Positions 46,360-54,955 of a stretch of DNA of 64,000 bases are shown in pieces (position 1 is the stretch's first letter; every line of letters starts with the position of its first letter). The notes under the pieces are model-generated. The model was not told where the DNA came from, searched no databases, and saw nothing but the letters and a program-made list of their open reading frames with translations. Made by a program: the position numbers and the translations under genes. Origin of the DNA: an uncultured Alphaproteobacteria bacterium (lineage in GTDB: Bacteria > Pseudomonadota > Alphaproteobacteria > HIMB59 > GCA-002718135); the NCBI GenBank assembly GCA_902628645.1, contig CACONS010000002.1:1-64000 (forward strand). The letters run 5' to 3'.

Positions 46360-47236
46360 CCATTTTCTTATGGCCCGTTAACAACCTCCAAAACTTGACA
46401 ACATTTATTTTATCAAGTCTATTTGTATCTGCTTCTTGCCAAGGATAGGATCTCATTAAAATATCATTGATAGTTTGATCTTTTGTTTCATCTGTCCAAA
46501 AGAGAGCACGGTTTGGAAGTGGTTGATATTTTTTTTCAGGATCCCATAGTAATTCTTGTTTCTCTGTAGGTTGAAGTCTAACTTTAAACATATAACGAAT
46601 GTTTTCTGAAAAGTTAACTCCAGCACCGTGCCAAAGCCCGCTATGAAAAATACCTATGGTGCCAGGTTTACACACAATACTTTTTTGACCAAGAATATTT
46701 TGATATTTTGCAATGGCATTTTCATTAACAATACGTAAGTGTGTGCCTGGATGATATCTTGTTCCACCCATTTCTTTCGTTACTTCAGTTGGAAAATAAA
46801 ATAACTGAACATCAAAGGTACTTCTTGGATCTATTGTACTATCTTGATGGTTTGCTTGAGACATTTGCCGTTGATTTGCTTGATTAAAATATTTTGTTGG
46901 AAATGTTATATGAAGAAACTGGTGATCAACAATTGTATTACTTCCAACTAAACTTGTAATAGCACCTTCAACAACTTCGTTTTTGAAAATTTTATCAAGA
47001 GGTGAATTTTTGGGAAATGCTTCTTTAAGTGGTGTTCCCGCTGGTATTCTTGGTATGCTACTAGTAGCTTTGATATTCTTATAAAAATCTTGAACACTGT
47101 CAACTTCATCAATATTTGTATGACCAATATCATCTAAAAATTCTTTATTAGTTTGTTCATCAATTAATTCATCAAAAAATAAACATCCACTGCTGGCAAA
47201 TTCTGCCATTTGCTCCGTTGTTAATAATTTTGGCAT
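46316..47236 (-). CDS. PhyH family Fe(II)/2-oxoglutarate dioxygenase, copy 1
   Basis: The 306-residue protein is of the phytanoyl-CoA dioxygenase family. An HxD pair lies in QANHQDSTIDPRS (about 129-131), the second His in GLWHGAGVNFSENIRYM (about 203) and a following Arg for 2-oxoglutarate. These enzymes hydroxylate or demethylate small molecules using Fe, O2 and 2-oxoglutarate. A clean AAGGAG site precedes the ATG. The gene lies between a small orphan gene and the ThuA-like gene downstream of a CUT1 transporter, so the imported compound is a plausible substrate. Confidence 0.84.
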   Translation of the reverse strand: MPKLLTTEQMAEFASSGCLFFDELIDEQTNKEFLDDIGHTNIDEVDSVQDFYKNIKATSSIPRIPAGTPLKEAFPKNSPLDKIFKNEVVEGAITSLVGSNTIVDHQFLHITFPTKYFNQANQRQMSQANHQDSTIDPRSTFDVQLFYFPTEVTKEMGGTRYHPGTHLRIVNENAIAKYQNILGQKSIVCKPGTIGIFHSGLWHGAGVNFSENIRYMFKVRLQPTEKQELLWDPEKKYQPLPNRALFWTDETKDQTINDILMRSYPWQEADTNRLDKINVVKFWRLLTGHKKMDVDYWLTRIENELY

Positions 47237-47237
47237 A

Positions 47238-47516
47238 CTAAAAATCTCCTTCTTCTAATTTTTCAAAAAAAAATTCATGTTTTAAATACGATGTTCTAAA
47301 TTCTTCACCAGGATGTTCTGGTATAGCTTGACTTGCTTGAAACAATCTCCACCCATCTAGTAATGCGTCAAGACCCGTAGGATATGGTGGAGTGTCAGTA
47401 TCTCCAGTCATATGTAATTTTTTTCCTGTACCATCAAAAGTTGCCCAGGAAATAACTTCAGCCTCTAAACTTGGAAACTTTAAATAAAGAACTAAAACTT
47501 TTTGTCTTTTTGCCAT
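47238..47516 (-). CDS. Hypothetical 92-residue protein in a sugar transporter operon
   Basis: The product starts MAKRQKVLVLYLKFPSLEAE. It continues with a WATFDGTGKKLHMTGD beta-hairpin-like stretch and DALLDGWRLFQASQAIPEHPG, and ends FEKLEEGDF. There is no signal peptide, membrane helix or cysteine, so a small soluble cytoplasmic protein is likely. It fits between the permease (14 nt away) and the PhyH-like gene (1 nt away), whose ribosome site lies in its last codons. No family was recognised. Tight operon packing and normal composition support a real gene. Confidence 0.72.
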   Translation of the reverse strand: MAKRQKVLVLYLKFPSLEAEVISWATFDGTGKKLHMTGDTDTPPYPTGLDALLDGWRLFQASQAIPEHPGEEFRTSYLKHEFFFEKLEEGDF

Positions 47517-47530
47517 GTAATAAACTTATA

Positions 47531-48349
47531 CTATTTTCCTAATCCTGCCAATGATCTAACAAAGTACTTTTGGAATATTAGGAATACTATTAATACAGGA
47601 ATTACCGCTATTGTAAGTCCTGCCATAATCGCCCCCCAATCAGATGTCCACTCTCCCCTTAGTTTTAATAGACCTATAGGCAAAGTTTTAAAATCATCTG
47701 AAGTTAGCATTATTAATGCTAATAAAAACTCATTCCAAATCCAAACTGTTTGAAAAATTGCAGCACTTGCAATAACTGGTCCTGATAGAGGTACAATAAT
47801 TCTGAAAAATATTTGAAGCTTTGTACATCCATCAATAGTAGCAGCCTCTTCTACTTCTTTTGGAAAGTCTAAAAAGAAAGCATAAAAAAGTATAACAGTA
47901 AAAGGAATACCAAATGCAGTTAGAGGCATGATAACCCCAAATAAACTGTTTAATAAATTTAAGTTTGAAACCATTGTATATAGAGGAACAAGCACTGCTG
48001 CAGGTGGAATTGCAAAACCTGCTACTATCAGTAAATAAACATATTTATTAATTTTAAAATCGATTCTTGATAGTACGTACGCTGCCATTCCTGAAATTGT
48101 AACAATTAAAAAGACGGCAAAAAAAGATACTATGAAAGAATTCAACATAAAACTTCCCAGTCCAACAGTTAGAGCTTTTTCAAAAGAAGAAATTCCAAAT
48201 TGACTAGGAATGCCCAAAGGTTCTAAAAAAATTTCTCTTTTAGATTTAAATGTTGTTAATACCATTACTAAAATTGGCATTAAAACATAGATGCTAAACA
48301 GTGTTACAAAACCATAAGCTATTACATTTGCTATTTTAAATCGACTCAT
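47531..48349 (-). CDS. CUT1 sugar ABC transporter permease (MalG-type)
   Basis: The 272-residue inner membrane protein has six helices and the cytoplasmic EAA loop EAATIDGCTKLQIFFRIIVPL (about 186-206) that contacts the ATPase. The N-terminal LMPILVMVLTTFKSKREIF and the PIGLLKLRGEWTSDWGAIMAG block fit the MalG/LacG/ThuG group. It overlaps the MalF-type gene by one base. Substrate is unknown; downstream genes include XylA. Confidence 0.9.
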   Translation of the reverse strand: MSRFKIANVIAYGFVTLFSIYVLMPILVMVLTTFKSKREIFLEPLGIPSQFGISSFEKALTVGLGSFMLNSFIVSFFAVFLIVTISGMAAYVLSRIDFKINKYVYLLIVAGFAIPPAAVLVPLYTMVSNLNLLNSLFGVIMPLTAFGIPFTVILFYAFFLDFPKEVEEAATIDGCTKLQIFFRIIVPLSGPVIASAAIFQTVWIWNEFLLALIMLTSDDFKTLPIGLLKLRGEWTSDWGAIMAGLTIAVIPVLIVFLIFQKYFVRSLAGLGK

Positions 48350-49254
48350 TAAGCTTTCCTACTGGATTTAAGTTGTAACCACCCTAAAAATAATGCGATA
48401 ATTAGCAATATTACTGATAATGCATTAGCGTATCCCATATGAAGCAAATTGAATGCTTGTAAATAAATGTAAGTACCTAAAACTTGAGTTGCATTGGATG
48501 GCCCTCCTTGAGTAAATACAAAAATAAATTCAAAAACTTTAAATGCCCCGATGGTTGTTATTAAAATTGCAACAATCAAAACATTTCTAATCATTGGAAG
48601 CGTAATATACCAAAAAGCTTTAACTCCAGTTGCACCATCTATTTCAGCTGCATCATACACCTCTTTAGAAACTCCTTGCAGACCAGCAAGAATTAAGACC
48701 ATCATAAACCCTGTATTTTGCCATGCAGCTGTTATCATTATCATCCAAATTGAAATATTAGGATCTCCTAACCACCCCTTAGACGGTGTTGATAAACCAA
48801 TAGATTTAACGATAGCATTTAATATACCAACATTTGGGTCATAGATTATTAACCAAATTAAACTCACTGCAACTGATGATATGACCATTGGAGTAAATAT
48901 TATGGTTCGAAAAATTACTCTTCCATATTTTATTCCTCTATCAAGAATTGCTGCTAAAATTGTTCCAACACCTACCTGAAGCACAATTGAAGCAAAAACT
49001 ATTATAAAGTTATTTTTCAACGCTACCCAAAAATACTCGTCTTGCGTTGCTTTAACGTAATTCCCAAAGCCAACCCATTTCCAATTGTTCATTGAAGTAA
49101 GGCTGTAGCTATAAAATGATCCTACAATTGTACCAATGGCAGGAATAAATATAAAAATCGTACAAAATATTAAAGCCGGTACAAGAAGTATAGTGACTGA
49201 TACTTTGTCATTTGACAAAGAAAAACTATTTATTTGTGTATTATTTTTGTTCAT
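48349..49254 (-). CDS. CUT1 sugar ABC transporter permease (MalF-type)
   Basis: The 301-residue protein has six membrane helices and the EAA loop DAAEIDGATGVKAFWYITLPM (about 202-222). FIFVFTQGGPSNATQVLGTYIY is a typical MalF-group block before the last helices. It pairs with the MalG-type permease to form the importer channel. Its ATG sits at the end of a 13-bp hairpin and short T run, without a canonical ribosome site. No MalK-type ATPase is encoded in this operon. Confidence 0.9.
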   Translation of the reverse strand: MNKNNTQINSFSLSNDKVSVTILLVPALIFCTIFIFIPAIGTIVGSFYSYSLTSMNNWKWVGFGNYVKATQDEYFWVALKNNFIIVFASIVLQVGVGTILAAILDRGIKYGRVIFRTIIFTPMVISSVAVSLIWLIIYDPNVGILNAIVKSIGLSTPSKGWLGDPNISIWMIMITAAWQNTGFMMVLILAGLQGVSKEVYDAAEIDGATGVKAFWYITLPMIRNVLIVAILITTIGAFKVFEFIFVFTQGGPSNATQVLGTYIYLQAFNLLHMGYANALSVILLIIALFLGWLQLKSSRKA

Positions 49255-49288
49255 AAAAAATTTCGGCTATTAAGAAATAGCCGAAATT
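49255..49288 (-). terminator. Intercistronic hairpin abutting the MalF-type permease start
   Basis: On the minus strand, arms 49276-49288 and 49259-49271 (AATTTCGGCTATT and its complement) pair perfectly over 13 bp with a 4-nt loop. TTTT then leads straight into the ATG (49252-49254). It lies 10 nt after the binding-protein stop codon. It has the form of a Rho-independent terminator and leaves little room for a ribosome site. Confidence 0.8.
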
Positions 49289-49298
49289 AATAAAAGAT

Positions 49299-50594
49299 TT
49301 ACATCGCTGCTTTAGCTTCTAAAGCAACCTGCCTAATAAAATCCATAGCTTCTTGTGGAGTCTTCGTTCTATTTAGAATTTCAGTACCCATATCAAGATA
49401 AGCATTTGAAACATTAGCTTCTAATAAAACATCCAAAACATTTACGTGACCAGTCTTGTCTGCAATATCATTAACATAAAAATTAAACCAATGAGTTGGA
49501 TTACTCATTTCGCCAATTTTTGTTGGATTGGACGGCATGAAGCCCATCAATTCAGCAGCTTGTAAAGCCATATCATCTGAGACCATGAACGAGGCAACAT
49601 GTGCTGCAATTTCAGGATGTGCAGTTTTCGCTGATACCATCATACCAGATGGAACAAGGAAACCTACAGTTCCAGCACCAGCACCACCAACTACTTCTGG
49701 GAATCTAAAATAACTAAAGTCTGAAAAACCTTCACTATCAAAGATACCTCCACACCAAGTACCACAATAAATCATTGGTGAAATTTGTGATGCAAACATT
49801 GATCTTGTTAGATCTGGATGTGTAGCATTTGGAGCATCTTGGAAACAACCTGCATCTTGCAGATCTACAACTTTTTGCCAAGCCTCAACATACGCTGGGT
49901 TAGTAAATAACTCATCTTCTGATGCAGATAAGTTATAATCTGCCGCAGTATTTTCTTCACCTACAACTCTTTGGTTTAACATAGTTATAACGTGATTAAG
50001 TTTCCATCTTTCTGAGTTTCCTAGAGGCCATGGAACAATAGAAGAATCAATTGCTCTAATATCTCTACAAAGATTTAATAAGTCATCAAATGTCTTTGGA
50101 ACTGCCAGACTGTTTGCTTCAAAAAAAGCAGGGTCATAGTGAAAATATTTTGAAACTGAAGTATTTGGGACTCCATATATTTTACCATTAACTGCAGTTG
50201 TATTTGATAATCCTTCACTAATATAATTACCATATCCGCCTTCAACATTTGCATAAGGAGTTATATCTAATGCTAATCCAGCTCTTGCTAAACGAGCACT
50301 ATCTTCTCCAAACCAGTTAAAGAATACGTCTGGTCCATCATTACCATTTAAGGCCACTTGAATTTGAGTTTTGTAAGCTTCATTTTCAAATGTTTGTAGA
50401 ATAATATTTACATCAGGATTAATTTTTTTGTATTCTTTGTTCAGATTATCATAAAATTCATCCTGACCATTTCTACCACTTAAATCCCATATTGTTATAT
50501 CAATTGCATAACTAGTTGTTATAAAACCAAATGATAAAAAAAATGAGAAAATAAATAAGTAAATTTTTTTTGTAATAAATTTTAAAAAATTCAT
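49299..50594 (-). CDS. CUT1 extracellular sugar-binding protein (SBP family 1)
   Basis: The ATG at 50594 is preferred because GGGAGG lies 5 nt upstream; an open TTG extension to 50606 is discarded. The 431-residue product has a signal peptide ending near SYA. The mature start IDITIWDLSGRNGQDEFYDNL is typical of family 1 solute-binding proteins. Two-domain landmarks are DVFFNWFGEDSARL, YGVPNTSVSKYFHYDP and a C-terminal EAMDFIRQVALEA. It captures an oligosaccharide, sugar or glycoside for the two permeases that follow after a hairpin. Confidence 0.9.
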   Translation of the reverse strand: MNFLKFITKKIYLFIFSFFLSFGFITTSYAIDITIWDLSGRNGQDEFYDNLNKEYKKINPDVNIILQTFENEAYKTQIQVALNGNDGPDVFFNWFGEDSARLARAGLALDITPYANVEGGYGNYISEGLSNTTAVNGKIYGVPNTSVSKYFHYDPAFFEANSLAVPKTFDDLLNLCRDIRAIDSSIVPWPLGNSERWKLNHVITMLNQRVVGEENTAADYNLSASEDELFTNPAYVEAWQKVVDLQDAGCFQDAPNATHPDLTRSMFASQISPMIYCGTWCGGIFDSEGFSDFSYFRFPEVVGGAGAGTVGFLVPSGMMVSAKTAHPEIAAHVASFMVSDDMALQAAELMGFMPSNPTKIGEMSNPTHWFNFYVNDIADKTGHVNVLDVLLEANVSNAYLDMGTEILNRTKTPQEAMDFIRQVALEAKAAM

Positions 50595-50817
50595 TTTTCC
50601 TCCCAAATTATTAAAATAATGGATTTAATCTAGCCGATATAGAAATTTATACAATATTTTTAAGACATAATATTTTTTAGAAATAATGAATTTTTTTGAA
50701 GAATTCTTACATTTTTAACAATCAATAATAAAATAATTAATATTATTAAAATTTTTATGTATTTTAAAAATAAAATAACAATTGAAAAAAAATTATTAAT
50801 AGTATTAATTATTTGTT
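50595..50817. other. AT-rich divergent intergenic region
   Basis: This 223-nt region separates the CUT1 operon from the glyoxalase-like gene. It is almost pure A and T with long A runs. It should hold both promoters, but -10-like sequences are so frequent that none can be singled out. No gene or RNA was recognised. Confidence 0.5.
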
Positions 50818-51243
50818 ATGAAATATTTACACACAATGGTTAGAGTTGAAAATATTGATGCCTCACTGGACTTTTATTGTAACAAACTTGGTTTAAAAGA
50901 AGTTAGAAGAGTTGAAAATGAAAAAGGAAGATTTACACTAATTTTTTTAGCTGCTGATAATAGTGATGAAAAAACTGGTTTATTAGAATTAACGTATAAT
51001 TGGGATCCTGAAAAATATTCTGGTGGAAGAAACTTTGGTCATCTAGCTTACAGTGTTAATAATATTTATGAAGTATGCGAAAAATTAATGAAAAATGGTG
51101 TTACAATAAATAGACCACCACGTGATGGACATATGGCATTTGTTCGTTCTCCTGATGGGATTTCAATTGAAATTTTACAAGAAGGTGAATCATTGCCTGA
51201 ACAAGAACCTTGGAAATCAATGGAGAATTCAGGATCTTGGTAA
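50818..51243 (+). CDS. gloA: Glyoxalase I (lactoylglutathione lyase)-like
   Basis: The 141-residue VOC-fold protein has two beta-alpha-beta-beta-beta repeats. MKYLHTMVRVENIDASLDFY carries the first metal His. LLELTYNWDPEKYSGGRNFGHLAYSV supplies the Glu and the second His, and ISIEILQEGE the last Glu. This layout and the RNFGHLAY block are those of GloA, which isomerises the methylglyoxal-glutathione hemithioacetal. The C-terminal EPWKSMENSGSW is typical of alphaproteobacterial GloA. Methylglyoxal can build up during fast sugar use, which fits the neighbourhood. Confidence 0.86.
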   Translation: MKYLHTMVRVENIDASLDFYCNKLGLKEVRRVENEKGRFTLIFLAADNSDEKTGLLELTYNWDPEKYSGGRNFGHLAYSVNNIYEVCEKLMKNGVTINRPPRDGHMAFVRSPDGISIEILQEGESLPEQEPWKSMENSGSW

Positions 51244-51245
51244 AT

Positions 51246-52229
51246 TTAGTTATTTAATTTTACTTTAAAATATTTATTTTGGTCAGTTGCCAAAGCAATA
51301 ACAGCTGGCAAAACTTTTCTATAAAAATCAAAAAGGCTAGTAAAAGGTTGTGGAAGTTCATTATCAATTTCTTTTCTTAATTTTTTTAAATTATAAGATG
51401 GTACCATTGGAAACATGTGATGTTCTAAATGATATTCCATATGCCAATATAGAAAACTTAAAATTGGATTTATTCTCACTGAGTAAGTACTTAAACGATG
51501 ATCTTTTGTATCAACTTTTGCAGCTAAGTGTTGTGTAACATTGACAGCAAACCAAATTGGCTTCCCAATATAAGTTGGTAAAATAATGTAAATAATTGGT
51601 AAAAAAGAACCAATATAAAAAGCATAAGCAAATACCAATACCCAAATCAGGACATACAATCTGGAATTCCAAAGAATTTTTTTCTTTTCTTCTTTAGGTG
51701 CTGTTATATCAATAACTGAAGTAAATTTTCCAAAAGCATGTTTTAGAACTTCAAACTTAATTAATTTATGTGGGTATAATAAATCTGTAAGAGGTATAAA
51801 GTTCAAAAAGAAAGCGAATAATTCTATAGGTCTTGATACTTGTATTTCGTGATCATAATCATCTTCTGTTTGTAATGTTTTTGAATGATGAAAAGTATGA
51901 CTCCAACGCCATCTAAAACCTTCAAAGTCACACATGAAAGAACTGATGTGATAAAAGAATTCATTGATCCAACGTGTCTTAAAGGCAGTTCGATGAACAG
52001 TTTCATGCCAATTTGCTACACTAAATGCATAAATAGTACCGTAAATAAAAAAGAACAAATAAGTCCACCAAGTACCTAAAGTTATGTATGCTAAATATCC
52101 TGAAATAAACAAAGATAAAAAATAGAAGATGAAATGAATTAGTCCTGGAAGATCTCTTCTTTTACTTAAGACTTTTAATTTTTTTCTATCGACTTCTGGT
52201 CTGTACCAATCATCGAGATTAACTTCCAT
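51246..52229 (-). CDS. Membrane di-iron fatty-acid-desaturase-family oxygenase, copy 3
   Basis: The 327-residue paralogue of copies 1 and 2 has HETVH (75-79), HTFHH (111-115, with Thr and Phe where copies 1 and 2 have Phe and His) and HLEHH followed by MFPMVPSYNLKKL. Membrane segments match those of copy 2. It ends a minus-strand operon after a PhyH-like gene and a CUT2 transporter. No ferredoxin or reductase gene is local, so it would have to borrow the pair at 2591-4176 or another. It may act on the compound imported by that transporter. Confidence 0.8.
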   Translation of the reverse strand: MEVNLDDWYRPEVDRKKLKVLSKRRDLPGLIHFIFYFLSLFISGYLAYITLGTWWTYLFFFIYGTIYAFSVANWHETVHRTAFKTRWINEFFYHISSFMCDFEGFRWRWSHTFHHSKTLQTEDDYDHEIQVSRPIELFAFFLNFIPLTDLLYPHKLIKFEVLKHAFGKFTSVIDITAPKEEKKKILWNSRLYVLIWVLVFAYAFYIGSFLPIIYIILPTYIGKPIWFAVNVTQHLAAKVDTKDHRLSTYSVRINPILSFLYWHMEYHLEHHMFPMVPSYNLKKLRKEIDNELPQPFTSLFDFYRKVLPAVIALATDQNKYFKVKLNN

Positions 52230-52243
52230 GCTTGATGATTAAA

Positions 52244-53179
52244 TTAATTATCCCAACGCTCTAACCATGACCCATCAACAGTAGAGTCAAATTGGTCTTT
52301 TTTTGAAGTCCCTCTGAATTTTGTGTGTTGTTCTTCATAACCTTTAAACCAAGAATCCCAATCAGCTGTATAGCTTGGGTCTTCCGATTTTCTCATTATT
52401 ATTGGATCAACCAAACCAGTATGAAAACCAGCTTCATCTTTTGGATTTTGAAATCTTAGGTCAACACTCCATCTTACATCATCAGATAAATTTTCAAGTG
52501 ATCGATGAGGTACTAGTTGATGTAAAAATAAAACTGAACCAGCTTTCATTTCACAGGTAACAACTTTCTCTTCTGGAATATCTTTGTCTTCAATAAATAA
52601 ATACCAAGAATCTTTTACTGATCCATCTTTCTTTTCTAATTTATGATTCAGAACTCTTTCAGGTCTATGGCCGCCTGGTACAACTTGCATACAACCATTA
52701 TCTTTATTTACATCTAAAAAAGGTATCCATGCCGCTGGTTGTGTTGTTTTTTCTGCACCCTCTTTTAAGTAAGCTGAATCCTGATGCCAAGGAACAGTCA
52801 TTCTCGCTGTTTGAGGTGTTTTAGATCTAATATTCCAAACTGGATGACCGGAAATATCTTTTCCAACCCAGTTTTCTACAATATCCAAAAGCTTTTTTGA
52901 TCCCCATAAATTTGCAAGAGCTGGTTTTAATTCTCCCCTATGATGGATTAATACGGAAGAACCTTTAAAATCTCTCTCGAGAGCAGCTAGTCTTTTAAAA
53001 ACATCTTTATCATCATATTTGTTTGTAATTTTTCCAGCTTGAAAAGCTTTTTCTGCAAAATCATCAACAATTTCTTCAAATTCATTTAATATAGGATTGA
53101 GATCATCCATACTAAAAACATTTTCAACAATTGTATAACCTTCTTCGTTGTATTGTTTTATTTGCGCATCACTAATCAT
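52244..53179 (-). CDS. PhyH family Fe(II)/2-oxoglutarate dioxygenase, copy 2
   Basis: The ATG at 53179 follows a GGAGG site; the open extension to 53191 is not used. The 311-residue product begins MISDAQIKQYNEEGYTIVEN, a typical PhyH opening. The metal site is HQD in VPWHQDSAYLKEG (about 149-151) with the second His in LVPHRSLENLS (about 224) and an Arg in DLRFQNP. It differs clearly from copy 1. It lies between the CUT2 ATPase gene (14 nt) and desaturase-like copy 3 (14 nt), so two different oxygenases sit behind one transporter. Confidence 0.85.
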   Translation of the reverse strand: MISDAQIKQYNEEGYTIVENVFSMDDLNPILNEFEEIVDDFAEKAFQAGKITNKYDDKDVFKRLAALERDFKGSSVLIHHRGELKPALANLWGSKKLLDIVENWVGKDISGHPVWNIRSKTPQTARMTVPWHQDSAYLKEGAEKTTQPAAWIPFLDVNKDNGCMQVVPGGHRPERVLNHKLEKKDGSVKDSWYLFIEDKDIPEEKVVTCEMKAGSVLFLHQLVPHRSLENLSDDVRWSVDLRFQNPKDEAGFHTGLVDPIIMRKSEDPSYTADWDSWFKGYEEQHTKFRGTSKKDQFDSTVDGSWLERWDN

Positions 53180-53193
53180 AATTCCTCCCAAAA

Positions 53194-53931
53194 TTATCCA
53201 TTCACTAATAAATCAGTTAGATGATCTATTGTTGTATCTTTTTTTTCCATATCAGCAATTTTTTCACCCCTAGCCATAACACATAAATGATCAGCAATTG
53301 GATACACATGACTCAAGTTGTGAGTAATAAATATTGATGTCACACCTTGACTTTTTAATCCTTCTACAAACCTTAGTACTTTGTTTGTTTCTTTTACTGA
53401 TAAGTGGTTTGTTGGTTCATCCAATATTAGAACTTTTGATTTAAAATACATTGCTCTTGCAATCACTACACCTTGTCTTTCACCTCCTGATAATTGGTTA
53501 ACTGGTGTATCTGGAGATCGAAGATGTAGTTCTACATCTGTTAATGCTTTCATAGCATCGTCCTGCATGGTTTTAGTTTTCATTAAACCAAAATTACCAA
53601 CATTATATTGAGTTTGTTCACGTCCAATAAAAATATTTCTTGCAATAGACATTTCTGGAATCAAAGCTGAATATTGATAAATTGTTTCAATACCTAAATT
53701 CATTGCTTCTTTTGTAGATTTAAATTTTACCTCATTACCCTCAAAATATATATGACCTGAATCAGGTTGATGTGCACCAGACAAGATTTTAATTAATGTT
53801 GATTTACCAGCACCATTGTCTCCAATAAGACCTACAACGGAGTCTTTTTTTATCTTTAGACTTAAATCTTTTAAAGCATGGACTCCTGAATAGTATTTAT
53901 TTAAATCCTCACAAACTATTATATCTTCCAT
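53194..53931 (-). CDS. CUT2 sugar ABC transporter ATPase, single-domain (transporter 2)
   Basis: The ATG at 53931 is preferred because AAGGA lies 6 nt upstream; the open extension to 53958 would overlap the permease gene. The 245-residue protein has one nucleotide-binding domain with GDNGAGKST, LSGGERQG and KVLILDEPTNHLS. As in transporters 1 and 3 this is the half-size FrcA form, not the tandem RbsA form. It starts 1 nt after the permease stop codon and is followed by the PhyH-like gene. Confidence 0.9.
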   Translation of the reverse strand: MEDIIVCEDLNKYYSGVHALKDLSLKIKKDSVVGLIGDNGAGKSTLIKILSGAHQPDSGHIYFEGNEVKFKSTKEAMNLGIETIYQYSALIPEMSIARNIFIGREQTQYNVGNFGLMKTKTMQDDAMKALTDVELHLRSPDTPVNQLSGGERQGVVIARAMYFKSKVLILDEPTNHLSVKETNKVLRFVEGLKSQGVTSIFITHNLSHVYPIADHLCVMARGEKIADMEKKDTTIDHLTDLLVNG

Positions 53932-53932
53932 G

Positions 53933-54910
53933 TTAATCCTTTGCCTTGTTTTGACCAATTCGTGTTGCTCTTCTACTAATATAAGTATTAAACACTACGG
54001 CTATAATAATTAAAGAGCCCAAGCCTGCTCTAAACCATTCGGCATCAATTCTTGCCATTATGATACCACTTTCAAGAAAACGAATTAGTATCGCTCCTAT
54101 GCATGCACCAAAAATAGTACCAATTCCACCAAACAAACTAACTCCACCAATAACTGCAGCTGCAATTGACTCTAGTTCTAATAAATATCCTTGGGATGGT
54201 AATGGTGCCTCTAATCTAAACGTTTGAATCATTCCTGCAAAGCCAGCTAAAAAGCCACATAAGATAAAACAAAACATTTTTACGTTATTAGTTTTAATTC
54301 CCATTGAAGAAGCTGCATTTGTATCACCACCAGTTGCATAAATCCAATTTCCTACATTACTTCGGTGGAGCATTATTCCAAGAACAAAAGCGACTAACAA
54401 GGCCCAATATAATGAAGCTCTAAATAGTTCAAATTGATAAACAAAAAGTTCATTAGGCAAAATATGTGGAAATGGTGGAGGGAAACCTGCTGTAGCTACG
54501 GTTGTAAGACTTCTAGCAATATAGAGCATACCAAGAGTAGCAATAAAAGATGGGATTCCAAACCTTAAGGTAATAAATCCATTAACAAAGCCAACTATAA
54601 CACCAATCATTAATCCTAAAAAAATTGCAAACCAGGGAGGTACGCCTTGATGAACCATTTGCACCATAGTCATTGGGACTAAAGCAAAAACAGATCCAAC
54701 TGACAAATCAAATTCTCCAGAGATCATTAATATTGCGATGCCTATTGCAACTATCATATACTCAGGAGTAATACCCATAACAATTCTAATATTTCTTGCA
54801 TCAAGAAATCTTTCATTTGCCAAATAGAAACCGATCATAATAACTACAAACATAATAAATGTAGCAACTTCTGGTCTAACTAATAAACTTTTAAGATTAA
54901 GATTTTTCAT
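53933..54910 (-). CDS. CUT2 sugar ABC transporter permease (transporter 2)
   Basis: The 325-residue RbsC-family permease has ISGEFDLSVGSVFALVPM, NGFITLRFGIPSFIATLGM and AAVIGGVSLFGGIGTIFGACIG as landmarks and about eight to ten helices. Its ATG lies directly after a hairpin and T run, without a canonical ribosome site. The gene order here is binding protein, permease, ATPase, whereas transporter 1 has binding protein, ATPase, permease. The two systems are therefore not a simple recent duplication. Confidence 0.9.
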   Translation of the reverse strand: MKNLNLKSLLVRPEVATFIMFVVIMIGFYLANERFLDARNIRIVMGITPEYMIVAIGIAILMISGEFDLSVGSVFALVPMTMVQMVHQGVPPWFAIFLGLMIGVIVGFVNGFITLRFGIPSFIATLGMLYIARSLTTVATAGFPPPFPHILPNELFVYQFELFRASLYWALLVAFVLGIMLHRSNVGNWIYATGGDTNAASSMGIKTNNVKMFCFILCGFLAGFAGMIQTFRLEAPLPSQGYLLELESIAAAVIGGVSLFGGIGTIFGACIGAILIRFLESGIIMARIDAEWFRAGLGSLIIIAVVFNTYISRRATRIGQNKAKD

Positions 54911-54942
54911 AAAAAAAATAACCGGGCTTTTAAAGCCCGGTT
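54911..54942 (-). terminator. Intercistronic intrinsic terminator/hairpin abutting the permease start
   Basis: The near-perfect palindrome 54920-54942 gives arms AACCGGGCTT and AAGCCCGGTT (minus strand) around a small loop. It is followed by ATTTTTTTT (54911-54919) and then the ATG of the permease (54908-54910). It lies 13 nt after the binding-protein stop. The form is that of a strong Rho-independent terminator placed exactly at a start codon. Confidence 0.86.
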
Positions 54943-54955
54943 TGTTTGTAAAAAG

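Noticed and set aside
46948-47133. Minus-strand 61-residue frame inside the PhyH gene
   Set aside because: It is another frame of the same strand within a well-supported gene, with no start signal.
51824-52079. Two small frames overlapping desaturase copy 3
   Set aside because: Both overlap the histidine-box region of the real gene in other frames or on the other strand.
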